In this document: positions 25,943-33,380 of the stretch, piece after piece
Layout: the number at the start of each line of letters is the position of its first letter
How positions within the stretch are numbered: position 1 is the first letter of the stretch
Source: Salinisphaera sp. G21_0
Lineage (GTDB): Bacteria; Pseudomonadota; Gammaproteobacteria; Pseudomonadales; Endozoicomonadaceae
Length of the DNA: 64,000 bases
Reading direction: 5' to 3'
Assembly: GCF_017744115.1 (NCBI RefSeq)
Contig: NZ_JAGHQW010000003.1
Location: 124,001 to 188,000, forward strand
The notes under the pieces: model-generated
What the model was told of the DNA's origin: nothing
Databases searched by the model: none
What the model saw: the letters and a program-made list of their open reading frames with translations, nothing else
Position numbers and translations under genes: made by a program

Positions 25943-25976
25943 GCGCAATAAAACTGTAACAGCGATCACCTAATCT
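25943..25976 (+). promoter_or_regulatory. Pho-box-like promoter of phoX
   Basis: A strong half-site CTGTAAC (25954-25960) is preceded by AAAA (25950-25953) and a degenerate first half (GCGCAAT). TAATCT (25971-25976) follows at exactly 10 bp in the -10 position. The core AATAAAACTGT is shared word for word with the site before the receptor at 15865 and with the lone half-site at 15675. Confidence 0.6.
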
Positions 25977-26032
25977 CTGTTTGCCAATAACGTTTTAATA
26001 ACAATGCGTTTACCTGACGATGAGGGATAATC

Positions 26033-28063
26033 ATGGAAGCCGGATCTTCAAAGTTACAGAACCATCGTGATTTTCATGAACAGCTGGAGTCGCTGGATGA
26101 TCAGCCAGATAATTTCTCTGGCAACAGTACCCTGGATGACGTGGTAGAAAAAAGTCGGCGGAACTTTATGAAAGGCGGCCTGGGTTTGGCCATGGCAGGC
26201 TTTCTTGGCGGCTGTATAGGTACCACAGGGCAGAGCCATCATAGTCTCCGTGGCAGTTCTGCGGGTAACCTGCAGCAGCCAGACATCGGCTTCAAGCCAA
26301 TTCCCGTTGAACAGGACCCCATGTTTGATGCCATCAATGTGCCTGAAGGCTATACGGCCAGCGTCTTTTTTTCATGGGGTGACCCGGTAGAGAAAGGTGC
26401 CAGACCCTGGCGGCCAGATGGCAGCAACAGCTGGCGGGAGCAGATGAAGCAGGCAGGCCAGAATCACGATGGGATCTGGTTCTTCCCATTTGCGGACCAG
26501 CCGGACGACCATGGCCTGTTGGTCATGAATCATGAATACATTAATCCCACGCTTCATCCCAATGGTCTCACCATCACTGAAAACCAGCAGGGGTTTAAAC
26601 AGCGCCCGGCGCATGAAGTGAAAAAGGAGATGGCGGCCCACGGTGTCAGTATTATCGAAGTTCGCAAGCAGTCGGATGGTCACTGGCAAAAAGTCAAAGA
26701 TTCCCGCTATAACCGCAGGATCACCGGGTTTACCCCCATGGATCTGACCGGTGAAGTGGCCGGTACTGATTTTTTGAAAACCGTGGCAGACCCTGCTGGC
26801 CTTGAAGTGCTCGGAACTTTGAATAACTGCGCCATGGGCGTAACCCCCTGGGGGACTTATCTCACCTGTGAAGAGAACTGGAAGAACTACTTTGTTAACC
26901 GTGATGCTGAAGATTATCAGCAACGCCCAGCTCACCAGCGTTATGGTGTGGCCCAGGGCAAGAACAGTAAATACTATGCCTGGGAGTCAGTAGAACCCCG
27001 TTTTAATGCGACGCCTGACCACCATGCCGCTCATGGCGGTTATGTTAACGAACCCAACCGTTTCGGCTGGGTGGTGGAAATTGACCCTTTTTCGCCGGAC
27101 AGTACCCCGAAAAAGCGTACCTCCATGGGGCGACTGGTCAGAGAGTGTTCAACACTTTCGTTGGGTGATGATGGTCGTATGGCCTTCTATTTTGGCGATG
27201 ATACCCGTGGCGAATACGTGTATAAGTTTGTGCCGGATCAGGCCTATAAACCCGGTAATTCAGCGGCCAACCGGGATATTCTGGACCATGGCACTCTTTA
27301 TGTGGCGGTGTTCCATGATGATGGCCGTGGTGAGTGGCGGCCACTGGTGTTTGGCCACAATGGCCTGACCCGTCGCAATGGCTTTACCAGTCAGGCCGAT
27401 GTGCTGGTACACGCCCGTCGGGCTGCGGATATTCTGGGGGCCACAACCATGGACCGCCCGGAATGGGTTGCTGTGCATCCGCAGACCCGGGAAGTCTATG
27501 TCACGCTGACCAATAATAAGCACCGGGGCCAAAAAGAGGATCAGCAAACCAATACCGCCAATCCCCGGGAAGATAACCGCCATGGTCAGATTGTTCGTTT
27601 TACCGAGGCAAACGCAGATCCCACGGCCACCCATTTCAACTGGGAGATGTTTCTGCTGGCCGGTGACCGTCCTGGCGCGACACTGGCGGATGGCAGCCCG
27701 GTACCTGAACACTTCGTGGGAGATATCAAGGGCGATATTTTCTCTTCGCCGGATGGCATCTGGTTTGACTATCAGGGCCGCCTTTGGATTCAGACCGATT
27801 ACGGTGACGATGAGGAACGCAACAGCAATATGGGCACCAATCAGATGCTCTGCTGCGATCCGGTCACCGCAGAAGTGAAACGCTTTCTGACAGGCCCGAG
27901 AGGGTGTGAAATCACTGGTGTGACCACCACGCCCGATGGCAAAGCCATGTGGGTTAATATCCAGCATCCGGCCATCAGCTTTCCGGCCAGTGATGGAATT
28001 ACACGACCACGGTCTAGTACTGTGCTGATTACCAGGGATGACGGTGGGGTGATTGGAACTTAA
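26033..28063 (+). CDS. phoX: PhoX-family alkaline phosphatase (DUF839), Tat-exported
   Basis: The 676-aa protein belongs to the PhoX family of Ca/Fe-dependent alkaline phosphatases that release phosphate from organic esters. A twin-arginine signal SRRNFMKGG (residues 41-49) followed by LGLAMAGFLGGC indicates Tat export; the Cys in FLGGC may also permit lipidation. Family landmarks include LLVMNHEYINP near 160, CAMGVTPWGTYLTCEENW near 265, STLSLGDDGRMAFYFGDD near 370, and DGIWFDYQGRLWIQTDYG near 580. It lies after the TonB operon with its own Pho-box-like promoter. A shortened copy of its 3' end occurs at 30749-30871. Confidence 0.94.
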   Translation: MEAGSSKLQNHRDFHEQLESLDDQPDNFSGNSTLDDVVEKSRRNFMKGGLGLAMAGFLGGCIGTTGQSHHSLRGSSAGNLQQPDIGFKPIPVEQDPMFDAINVPEGYTASVFFSWGDPVEKGARPWRPDGSNSWREQMKQAGQNHDGIWFFPFADQPDDHGLLVMNHEYINPTLHPNGLTITENQQGFKQRPAHEVKKEMAAHGVSIIEVRKQSDGHWQKVKDSRYNRRITGFTPMDLTGEVAGTDFLKTVADPAGLEVLGTLNNCAMGVTPWGTYLTCEENWKNYFVNRDAEDYQQRPAHQRYGVAQGKNSKYYAWESVEPRFNATPDHHAAHGGYVNEPNRFGWVVEIDPFSPDSTPKKRTSMGRLVRECSTLSLGDDGRMAFYFGDDTRGEYVYKFVPDQAYKPGNSAANRDILDHGTLYVAVFHDDGRGEWRPLVFGHNGLTRRNGFTSQADVLVHARRAADILGATTMDRPEWVAVHPQTREVYVTLTNNKHRGQKEDQQTNTANPREDNRHGQIVRFTEANADPTATHFNWEMFLLAGDRPGATLADGSPVPEHFVGDIKGDIFSSPDGIWFDYQGRLWIQTDYGDDEERNSNMGTNQMLCCDPVTAEVKRFLTGPRGCEITGVTTTPDGKAMWVNIQHPAISFPASDGITRPRSSTVLITRDDGGVIGT

Positions 28064-28088
28064 TTGAACCGCGTTGCGTAATAAAAAG

Positions 28089-28110
28089 GGCGAATTCACT
28101 GATTCGCCTC
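28089..28110 (+). terminator. Weak hairpin terminator after phoX
   Basis: GGCGAAT (28089-28095) pairs with ATTCGCC (28102-28108) around a 6-nt loop and is followed by a pyrimidine-rich tract, 25 bp after the phoX stop. A near-identical hairpin (30898-30919) follows the duplicated phoX tail. Confidence 0.55.
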
Positions 28111-28239
28111 CTTGTCTTCGACCGGCGGTGCTGAAAAAGGCCTTTATTACCAGCCAGCAGGAACTTTTTGCTGGCTTGGGCATCTACAGGGTTACCTCAC
28201 GTAAAACGTCAGATTTTTCCATCCGATAGCGGCTTAACT

Positions 28240-29205
28240 ATGAATATCAACTCAGGTGCAGGTTCGACGACCAATGTTGTTATTTCTTCCTCTGTAGCGA
28301 AGGATGCCCTGACCTTGGCAGGTACCCTGTCAGGGCTTGCTTTCGGCTTTCTTGTAACCCGCTTCCCGGACGACGACAGTTTTCGGAATCGCGCCTTATT
28401 TATGGGCGCTTGCAGCGTTGCGGGGCACCTCATCGCCAAAACTGCCTATCACAGTTGTGCCGCCTTCTGGCAACGAGCTGTGGAAATTCCTGATACAGTA
28501 TCCACACATATCAATAACCCTGATGTTACCCCCACCAGTCAGGATTCTCATATTGCCCGGGATAGCGGCTCAACTGTAAATACCAATTCAGGTGCAGGTT
28601 CGACAACCGACTTTGTTATTTCTACCTCTGTAATCAAGGATACTTTGTCTGTGGCAGGTACCCTGTCAGGGCTTGCTTTTGGCTCTTTTGTATCTATGTT
28701 CTCGGACGACGACAATGTGCTGACTCATCGCGCATATTTGGGCGGTTGTGGCACTGCTGGATACCTCATTGCACAAAATGCCTATCACGGTTGTGCCGCC
28801 TTCTGGAAAGGCTCTGAGGTTATTCGTGCTACCGTATCCACGTGTATGAATAACCTTGGTATTACCCCCTTCAGTCAGGATTCTCATATTGTCCAGGCAT
28901 TTACCTGCGCCGGAGCGTGGTATGGCCTGTGTTGCAGTAGTGCCCTCGAAGCTCCATTACTGATCCTATCAGAAGAGGCAATAGAAATAGAAAGACGTGG
29001 GCACTGGGGACGCAATTATGAGCCTCCTCCTTGCCTGGTTCCTCCTGATGCCATGAAGCGAATCAAGTCTGGCTCAGGCTCGGTCATGCTCGGTGCCGGT
29101 GTCGGATATCTGGTGGGAAAAACGCTGGACTATACGGCAAAAGCCGCCTTTTCCGGTGCCAGAATGGCGGCTGAATGCCTTAGATCGATAGCCACTGGTC
29201 GCTGA
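28240..29205 (+). CDS. Duplicated-module, membrane-like protein of unknown function
   Basis: An upstream in-frame start (28168) lies in sequence matching the leader of the paralogue at 29566, so I take the ATG at 28240 (321 aa). Residues 1-105 and about 106-215 are two copies of one module (NSGAGSTT, then SV-x-KD-x-L-x-x-AGTLSGLAFG, then a Gly/Ala-rich hydrophobic helix and AYH-x-CAAFW). The C-terminal part is shared with the paralogue (GAGVGYLVGKTLDYTAKAAFSGA). Several Gly/Ala-rich stretches could insert in a membrane. The second module begins inside sequence that corresponds to the 5' leader of the first. I recognise no family or function. Confidence 0.7.
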   Translation: MNINSGAGSTTNVVISSSVAKDALTLAGTLSGLAFGFLVTRFPDDDSFRNRALFMGACSVAGHLIAKTAYHSCAAFWQRAVEIPDTVSTHINNPDVTPTSQDSHIARDSGSTVNTNSGAGSTTDFVISTSVIKDTLSVAGTLSGLAFGSFVSMFSDDDNVLTHRAYLGGCGTAGYLIAQNAYHGCAAFWKGSEVIRATVSTCMNNLGITPFSQDSHIVQAFTCAGAWYGLCCSSALEAPLLILSEEAIEIERRGHWGRNYEPPPCLVPPDAMKRIKSGSGSVMLGAGVGYLVGKTLDYTAKAAFSGARMAAECLRSIATGR

Positions 29206-29240
29206 ACAGGTAGACAGCCACCTGTTTGTGCACAAACCCA
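29206..29240. repeat. Short relic matching the 3' part of the araC-type gene
   Basis: About 32 bp here (from 29206) matches the region near 14455-14486 of the AraC-family gene with two differences. On the minus strand it still reads HKQVAVYLF, against RKQVAVYLF in the regulator. It lies between the module protein and the MITE-like element. Confidence 0.5.
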
Positions 29241-29434
29241 CTGGTACATGGTTTCAATGAGTTTGATGGGTTGTCGTTCCTCCGCACTCCGTTCGTCCTG
29301 AGGCTTGTCGAAGGACCCATAGGGCCTAAAGGCGGAAACTCCGGATTCTGATAGATCGTGCCAAGCACCCTTCGACTCCGCTCAGGGTGAACGGAGATTG
29401 TACACGTCAAACTCATTGAAACCATGTGTACCAG
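29241..29434. mobile_element. MITE-like element with 25-28 bp terminal inverted repeats
   Basis: The left end (about 29241-29266) and right end (about 29407-29434) are inverted copies differing only by a 2-nt indel. The 194-bp element has internal imperfect dyads of the kind CTTCGAC-TCCGCTCAGG, often seen in dispersed intergenic repeats. It has no coding capacity and would need a transposase in trans. The remainder of the 360-bp gap (29435-29565) repeats the leader sequence found before 28240. Confidence 0.6.
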
Positions 29435-29565
29435 GCACGGGTGTGGCTGTGGTCGCGTTAAAAATACTTTCATTACCTGCCAGCAGGAACTTTTTCCTGG
29501 CTTGAGCATCTACATGGTCGCCTTACGTAAAACGTCACGTTCTTATATCTGAGAGGGACTTAACA

Positions 29566-30198
29566 ATGGATATCAACTCTGGTACGGGCTCAACGAACAA
29601 CATTATTGTTCCTGCCTCAGTAATGAAGGATTCTCTGGCTTTGGCTGGTACCATGACAGGGCTGGCTTTTGGCTTTCATACAGCCCGCTTCGCGGTCGAT
29701 GACAATTTTCTGAATCGCGCCTTATATACGGGCGCTTATGGCTTTGCGGGAAACCTCATCGGGAAAGGGGTCTATCACGGTTGTACCGCCTTCTGGCATG
29801 CTTCTGTGAAAATTCGTGATACCGTATCCACGTATATGAATCACCTTGGTATCACTCCCTTCATTCAGCAGGATTCTTATATTGTCCAGGCGTGTACCTA
29901 CGCAGGAGCGCTCTGTGGTCTGGGTTGCAGTAGTGCCATCACAAGTCCATTAATGCTACTGGGGCCACCAGAAAAACATGCGGCCATACGTGCGAATCAT
30001 CCTGGTGCTTTGAACCGAATCCTGTCTGGCACAGGCTCCGTTGTGGTTGGTGGAGGTGTCGGGTACCTGGTGGGAAAAGCGCTGGACTATACAGCAAAAG
30101 CAGCCTTTTCCGGTGCCGGAATGGCTGCAGAACGTCTTGGTTTGACAACCACTGTGGGCGGGAGCCGTGACGAACAGACCCGGAATAAATCCACCTGA
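29566..30198 (+). CDS. Paralogue of the module protein at 28240
   Basis: The 210-aa protein has one copy of the module (MDINSGTGST, SVMKDSLALAGTMTGLAFGF, GVYHGCTAFW) plus the shared C-terminal part (GGVGYLVGKALDYTAKAAFSGAGMAAERL). The similarity to 28240-29205 extends about 120 bp upstream into the leader, including a CCAGCAGGAACTTTTT hairpin region, so this is a segmental duplication. It probably represents the ancestral one-module form. Function unknown; hydrophobic Gly/Ala-rich stretches suggest membrane contact. Confidence 0.7.
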   Translation: MDINSGTGSTNNIIVPASVMKDSLALAGTMTGLAFGFHTARFAVDDNFLNRALYTGAYGFAGNLIGKGVYHGCTAFWHASVKIRDTVSTYMNHLGITPFIQQDSYIVQACTYAGALCGLGCSSAITSPLMLLGPPEKHAAIRANHPGALNRILSGTGSVVVGGGVGYLVGKALDYTAKAAFSGAGMAAERLGLTTTVGGSRDEQTRNKST

Positions 30199-30493
30199 GT
30201 TAACTGGTGCAACTCCAAGGGGATGATATAGCAAAGATCACCAGTCGGAACCAAAGGATAAGAGTGCTTCAGCAGCGGGTGATGAATCTGTTACGATTCA
30301 ATCCTGTAGAACCGTTTTTGCGACAACCTCGGTACCGTGGAAATGAGTCCGGAGAGGTTTTGGCAACGAGGTGTCTATTTATGTATTTCATAGCCTGGCT
30401 GTACTAACCAGGGTGTATCTCCTGGTGGTAATCTACCCGCGCACTCCTGCTTAAATTCTGCCTTTGGCTTTCTTCTATAGGTGTTTTTCTTTC
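30199..30493. other. Non-coding region with duplicated truA leader
   Basis: No supportable gene is present. From about 30362 the sequence resembles the leader of intact truA (34863-34982), including an ACGAGGTGTCT block, TGGTGGTAATCTACC and the 20 bp before the start codon. Confidence 0.55.
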
Positions 30494-30871
30494 ATGCCCC
30501 GTTATGCTGCCAGTGTTCAATAAGATGGCTCCCGTTTTTTTGGTTGGCAGGTTCTCAAGACCGGTTTGCCCACTGTGCAGGCTGCTGTAGAAGCTGCGCT
30601 GTCCAAAGTGGCTAACCATCCTGTGGCTGTTGTCTGTGCAGGAAGAACCGATGCCCGGGTTCATGGCTGTAACCAGATTATTCATTTTGATACGGATGCC
30701 GTTCGTACAGAACGGGGCTGGGCTTATGGCGCTAATGCCAATTTGCCCGATGGCAAAGCCATGTGGGTTAATATCCAGCATCCGGCCACCAGCTTTCCGG
30801 CCAGTGATGGAAAAACACGGCCGCGGTCGAGTACTGTTACCAGAGATGATGGTGAGGTGATTGGGGCTTAA
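30494..30871 (+). pseudogene. Chimeric relic: 5' third of truA joined to the 3' end of phoX
   Basis: Bases 30494 to about 30746 are a copy of the truA start (MPRYAASVQ, then the region through GRTDARVHGCNQIIHF and GANANLP). Codon 10 is TAA where truA has TAC, so it cannot make TruA. At about 30745-30750 the copy switches in frame to the last ~40 codons of phoX (DGKAMWVNIQHPA through TRDDGEVIG), with a 6-bp deletion relative to phoX, and stops at the equivalent TAA. The phoX-type terminator hairpin follows at 30898-30919. The remaining open frame (from 30566) is unlikely to be expressed usefully. Confidence 0.85.
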
Positions 30872-30897
30872 TTTAAGCGGGCTTTCGTTTTTAACAT

Positions 30898-30919
30898 GGG
30901 CGAATCGAATGATTCGCCC
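30898..30919 (+). terminator. Duplicated phoX-type terminator hairpin
   Basis: GGGCGAAT pairs perfectly with ATTCGCCC around a 6-nt loop, followed by TTT. It is the copy of the hairpin after phoX. Confidence 0.55.
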
Positions 30920-30988
30920 TTTGTCTGTAATAGTCAAAAGATAAGACCTGCAACTAACCCGGATATTTCATAGACTGTCCGTATACTG

Positions 30989-31028
30989 AGTTAATATCTA
31001 CAACGGTCAGTTAATATCTATAATGGAA
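30989..31028 (+). promoter_or_regulatory. Two 20-bp direct repeats over a TATAAT -10, before the tryptophan cassette
   Basis: The unit AGTTAATATCTA plus 8 bp occurs at 30989-31008 and again at 31009-31028 with four differences. A perfect TATAAT (31019-31024) lies in the second unit and no good -35 is seen. Tandem repeats spaced by two helical turns over a promoter suggest a regulator site. The first cassette gene starts about 35 bp downstream. Confidence 0.5.
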
Positions 31029-31061
31029 CAGAACAGTGGTTAGCAACCTCGGAGAAATTTG

Positions 31062-32261
31062 GTGGGAACAGCGTTATCGCAACGTTTTGATCGGTGGATC
31101 AGAAATGAGTTCAAAGCCTTAAATACTGAACTTGAGCATCTTTATTTTGCCCGGGAACACAGGGAAATTGTGCAGGGTGTTGGTTGTCACTTGAAAAGCG
31201 AGCTTGTTCAGCAGGGTAATGATTTTATCCGCCAGTTACTGCGTGAAGGCAATACCGATGAAGGTTTTGACAATGGTTTCGATCTGCTGGGAAGTGTCGG
31301 TTTCTTCCTTGCTGCCTGCCGCCGACATGAACTGCCCGGTATTATGGATACCTCAGACACCTCCCTGAAGGATGCATCAGCACTGGCAATGCAACTGGGG
31401 GCATCCCTGGGCGTGCACCCCCGATTTGCCTCCGCCCATCTCGAAACCCACAACAAAGCCATTGACGGGGTTTACAGAACCTTCACGTCACTGGAGGATG
31501 AACGGTGTTTTCTGGATTACAATACCCGGGGCGTGTTTGCCTATATCAGGGCCTCGGAAGCCCTGTTGCACAGCCTGCCGCTGGGCATCTCCCACCCAGT
31601 CACCCGGGATCTTTTCGTGGCTGCCCGCCAGGCACTGGATGACGTTCTTGACAACAACACTGCCCTGTTTAATGTGTTAGACGTCGATCGTTTCTTTTAT
31701 TGTGTGCGCCCCTATTACAAAACTCACCGGGTCGGCAGAAACGAATACCGTGGGGCCAATGCGGGGGATTTTGCCGGAATTAATGTGATCGATCTGCTAC
31801 TGGGTGTCTGTCGGGCGGATGACCCATATTATTCGCAACTGTTGGTGGACAAGTTTCTGTTTATGCGCCCGGAAGATCAGTTATTGTTGCGGGACTGCAT
31901 GCGCCGCAGGAGTCTGATGGATGAATTCCTGGCGACCCCGCAATCCAGCCATCACGAACAGTGGTATCAGGATAACCTCGGTGAGTTTCTCGCCGTTTGC
32001 GAAGCCCATGGAAAAACGGCCATTCAGCACCATGAACAATTGGTAAAACACTTCGTCGTCAAGCCCGCCAACGACAACGCCCTGAGTGAAAAACAGGATA
32101 TAACCGCCAGCGGGCCGCCACTGCAGGTATTGATCGCGGCGCTGAAAAAACTCCACGACCTGCGCACTGCGGCCAACAGGGACGATATTGCAACCCGTTA
32201 CCAGGACGTACAAACCCTGCTCTCCTCGTTAACTACTGTTGCCGGAGGGAGCCATGCATAA
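31062..32261 (+). CDS. PrnB-like haem protein of the IDO/TDO superfamily (DUF1864 type)
   Basis: The GTG at 31062 lies 7 nt after GGAG and is preferred to the TTG one codon earlier (399 aa). The central and C-terminal regions match the histidine-ligated haem fold of indoleamine/tryptophan dioxygenase and PrnB. GANAGDFAGINVIDLLLG aligns with the GGSAGQSS...FDVLLG segment of IDO, and MRPEDQLLLRD with the MPPAHRNFL segment. HEQLVKHFVVKP near residue 324 aligns with the region of the axial haem His in IDO (HLQIVTKYILIP), which points to His324 as ligand. PrnB rearranges 7-chlorotryptophan in pyrrolnitrin synthesis; no halogenase is present here, so the substrate is probably tryptophan or a derivative. 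Confidence 0.82.
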   Translation: MGTALSQRFDRWIRNEFKALNTELEHLYFAREHREIVQGVGCHLKSELVQQGNDFIRQLLREGNTDEGFDNGFDLLGSVGFFLAACRRHELPGIMDTSDTSLKDASALAMQLGASLGVHPRFASAHLETHNKAIDGVYRTFTSLEDERCFLDYNTRGVFAYIRASEALLHSLPLGISHPVTRDLFVAARQALDDVLDNNTALFNVLDVDRFFYCVRPYYKTHRVGRNEYRGANAGDFAGINVIDLLLGVCRADDPYYSQLLVDKFLFMRPEDQLLLRDCMRRRSLMDEFLATPQSSHHEQWYQDNLGEFLAVCEAHGKTAIQHHEQLVKHFVVKPANDNALSEKQDITASGPPLQVLIAALKKLHDLRTAANRDDIATRYQDVQTLLSSLTTVAGGSHA

Positions 32262-33363
32262 CCAGCGGTTTGCTCCGGCACAGGGTATCTATCTGTTAAA
32301 CCACTCTGTCGGGCGTTTGCCGGTTACAACCCGAAGTGCGGTTGAACGTCACTTTTTTGCAGCGTGGGAACAGGGTGAACCGGATGCCTGGGGTGACTGG
32401 ATAACGGTGTTTGATCAATTCCGTGGCGAGTTGGCCACCCTGTTGAATGGCAGGGAGGATCAGTTCTGTCCCCAGGTAAATCTGTCCAGCGGATTGTCCA
32501 AGTTACTGATGAGCCTGCCTGAACCGGGCCCGCGAAACACCCTGTTGCTGACAGAAAATGACTTTCCATCCATGGGGTTTGTGATGCAGCAGGCTGAGCG
32601 TGCCGGGTACCGGGTGCGCTTTATGCCTAAGTCGGTGAATCCGCTGGACATTGATCAATGGTCCGATTTCATGACCGGCGATGTGTGCGCCGTCCTGGTG
32701 ACTCATGCCCACTATAATACTGGCCGACTGACGCCCGTGGCCGCAATCACGGCACTGGCCAGAGAACGGGAAATCCTTGCCATTGTGGACATTTCCCAGT
32801 CCGCCGGGGTGGTACCGATAGACCTGGCCATATGGCAGACCGATGTGGTTCTGGGTTCCTGCGTGAAGTGGCTGTGCGGTGGCCCTGGTGCCGGGTTTCT
32901 GTGGATTAATGATGAGATTCTTGATCACCTGAACCCCATGGATGTGGGTTGGTTTTCCCATCAGAACCCTTTTGAATTTAACATTAAACACTTTCAATAT
33001 GCCGACAATGCCTCGCGATTCTGGGGCGGGACGCCCTCGGTTCTGCCCTATATTGTCGCTACCAGCGGCATTCGCACACTGAATGAAATCGGAGTGGGGC
33101 AGATCCGGACACATAACCTGGCGCTGACCCGGAGCATCATGGAAAGTGTTCCTGAGAGCAGTGTCGTCACTCCCCCGGAGGCAGAGAACAGGGGGGGGAC
33201 CTTGGTGCTTGACTTTGCTAACCAGGCGCAGGTGTCGGAAGCGCTGAAGTCAGCCCGGGTGCAGTTTGATGTCCGGTCCATGGGCATGCGACTTTCGCCC
33301 CATATCTACAATACAGCCGACGAGATCAACGAGGTTATAGCCACAATTCGACATACCATTTAA
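32254..33363 (+). CDS. Class V aminotransferase-fold PLP enzyme, kynureninase-like
   Basis: The ATG at 32254 follows GGAGGG by 5 nt and overlaps the previous gene by 8 nt, so the two are translationally coupled; the TTG at 32239 is unlikely. The 369-aa product has the fold-type I pattern: LLNHSVGRLP at the N-terminus, VDISQSAGVVPIDL with the PLP-binding Asp, and GSCVKWLCGGPG with the expected PLP lysine at residue 205. The GGPG-x-GFLWI segment is kynureninase-like. Kynureninase cleaves kynurenine to anthranilate and alanine. Here the enzyme may act on the product of the neighbouring PrnB-like oxygenase; a cysteine desulfurase-like lyase is the alternative. Confidence 0.82.
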   Translation: MHNQRFAPAQGIYLLNHSVGRLPVTTRSAVERHFFAAWEQGEPDAWGDWITVFDQFRGELATLLNGREDQFCPQVNLSSGLSKLLMSLPEPGPRNTLLLTENDFPSMGFVMQQAERAGYRVRFMPKSVNPLDIDQWSDFMTGDVCAVLVTHAHYNTGRLTPVAAITALAREREILAIVDISQSAGVVPIDLAIWQTDVVLGSCVKWLCGGPGAGFLWINDEILDHLNPMDVGWFSHQNPFEFNIKHFQYADNASRFWGGTPSVLPYIVATSGIRTLNEIGVGQIRTHNLALTRSIMESVPESSVVTPPEAENRGGTLVLDFANQAQVSEALKSARVQFDVRSMGMRLSPHIYNTADEINEVIATIRHTI

Positions 33364-33380
33364 AACCTCAGAAAAGTAAA

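Noticed and set aside
29180-29509. 109-codon minus-strand frame over the MITE-like region
   Set aside because: It reads through the inverted-repeat element and the araC scrap, so it is a by-product of repeats and not a gene.
30566-30871. 101-codon frame as a real fusion protein
   Set aside because: It lacks the truA start (stop at codon 10), has no ribosome site at its internal start and contains neither a full TruA nor a PhoX domain.
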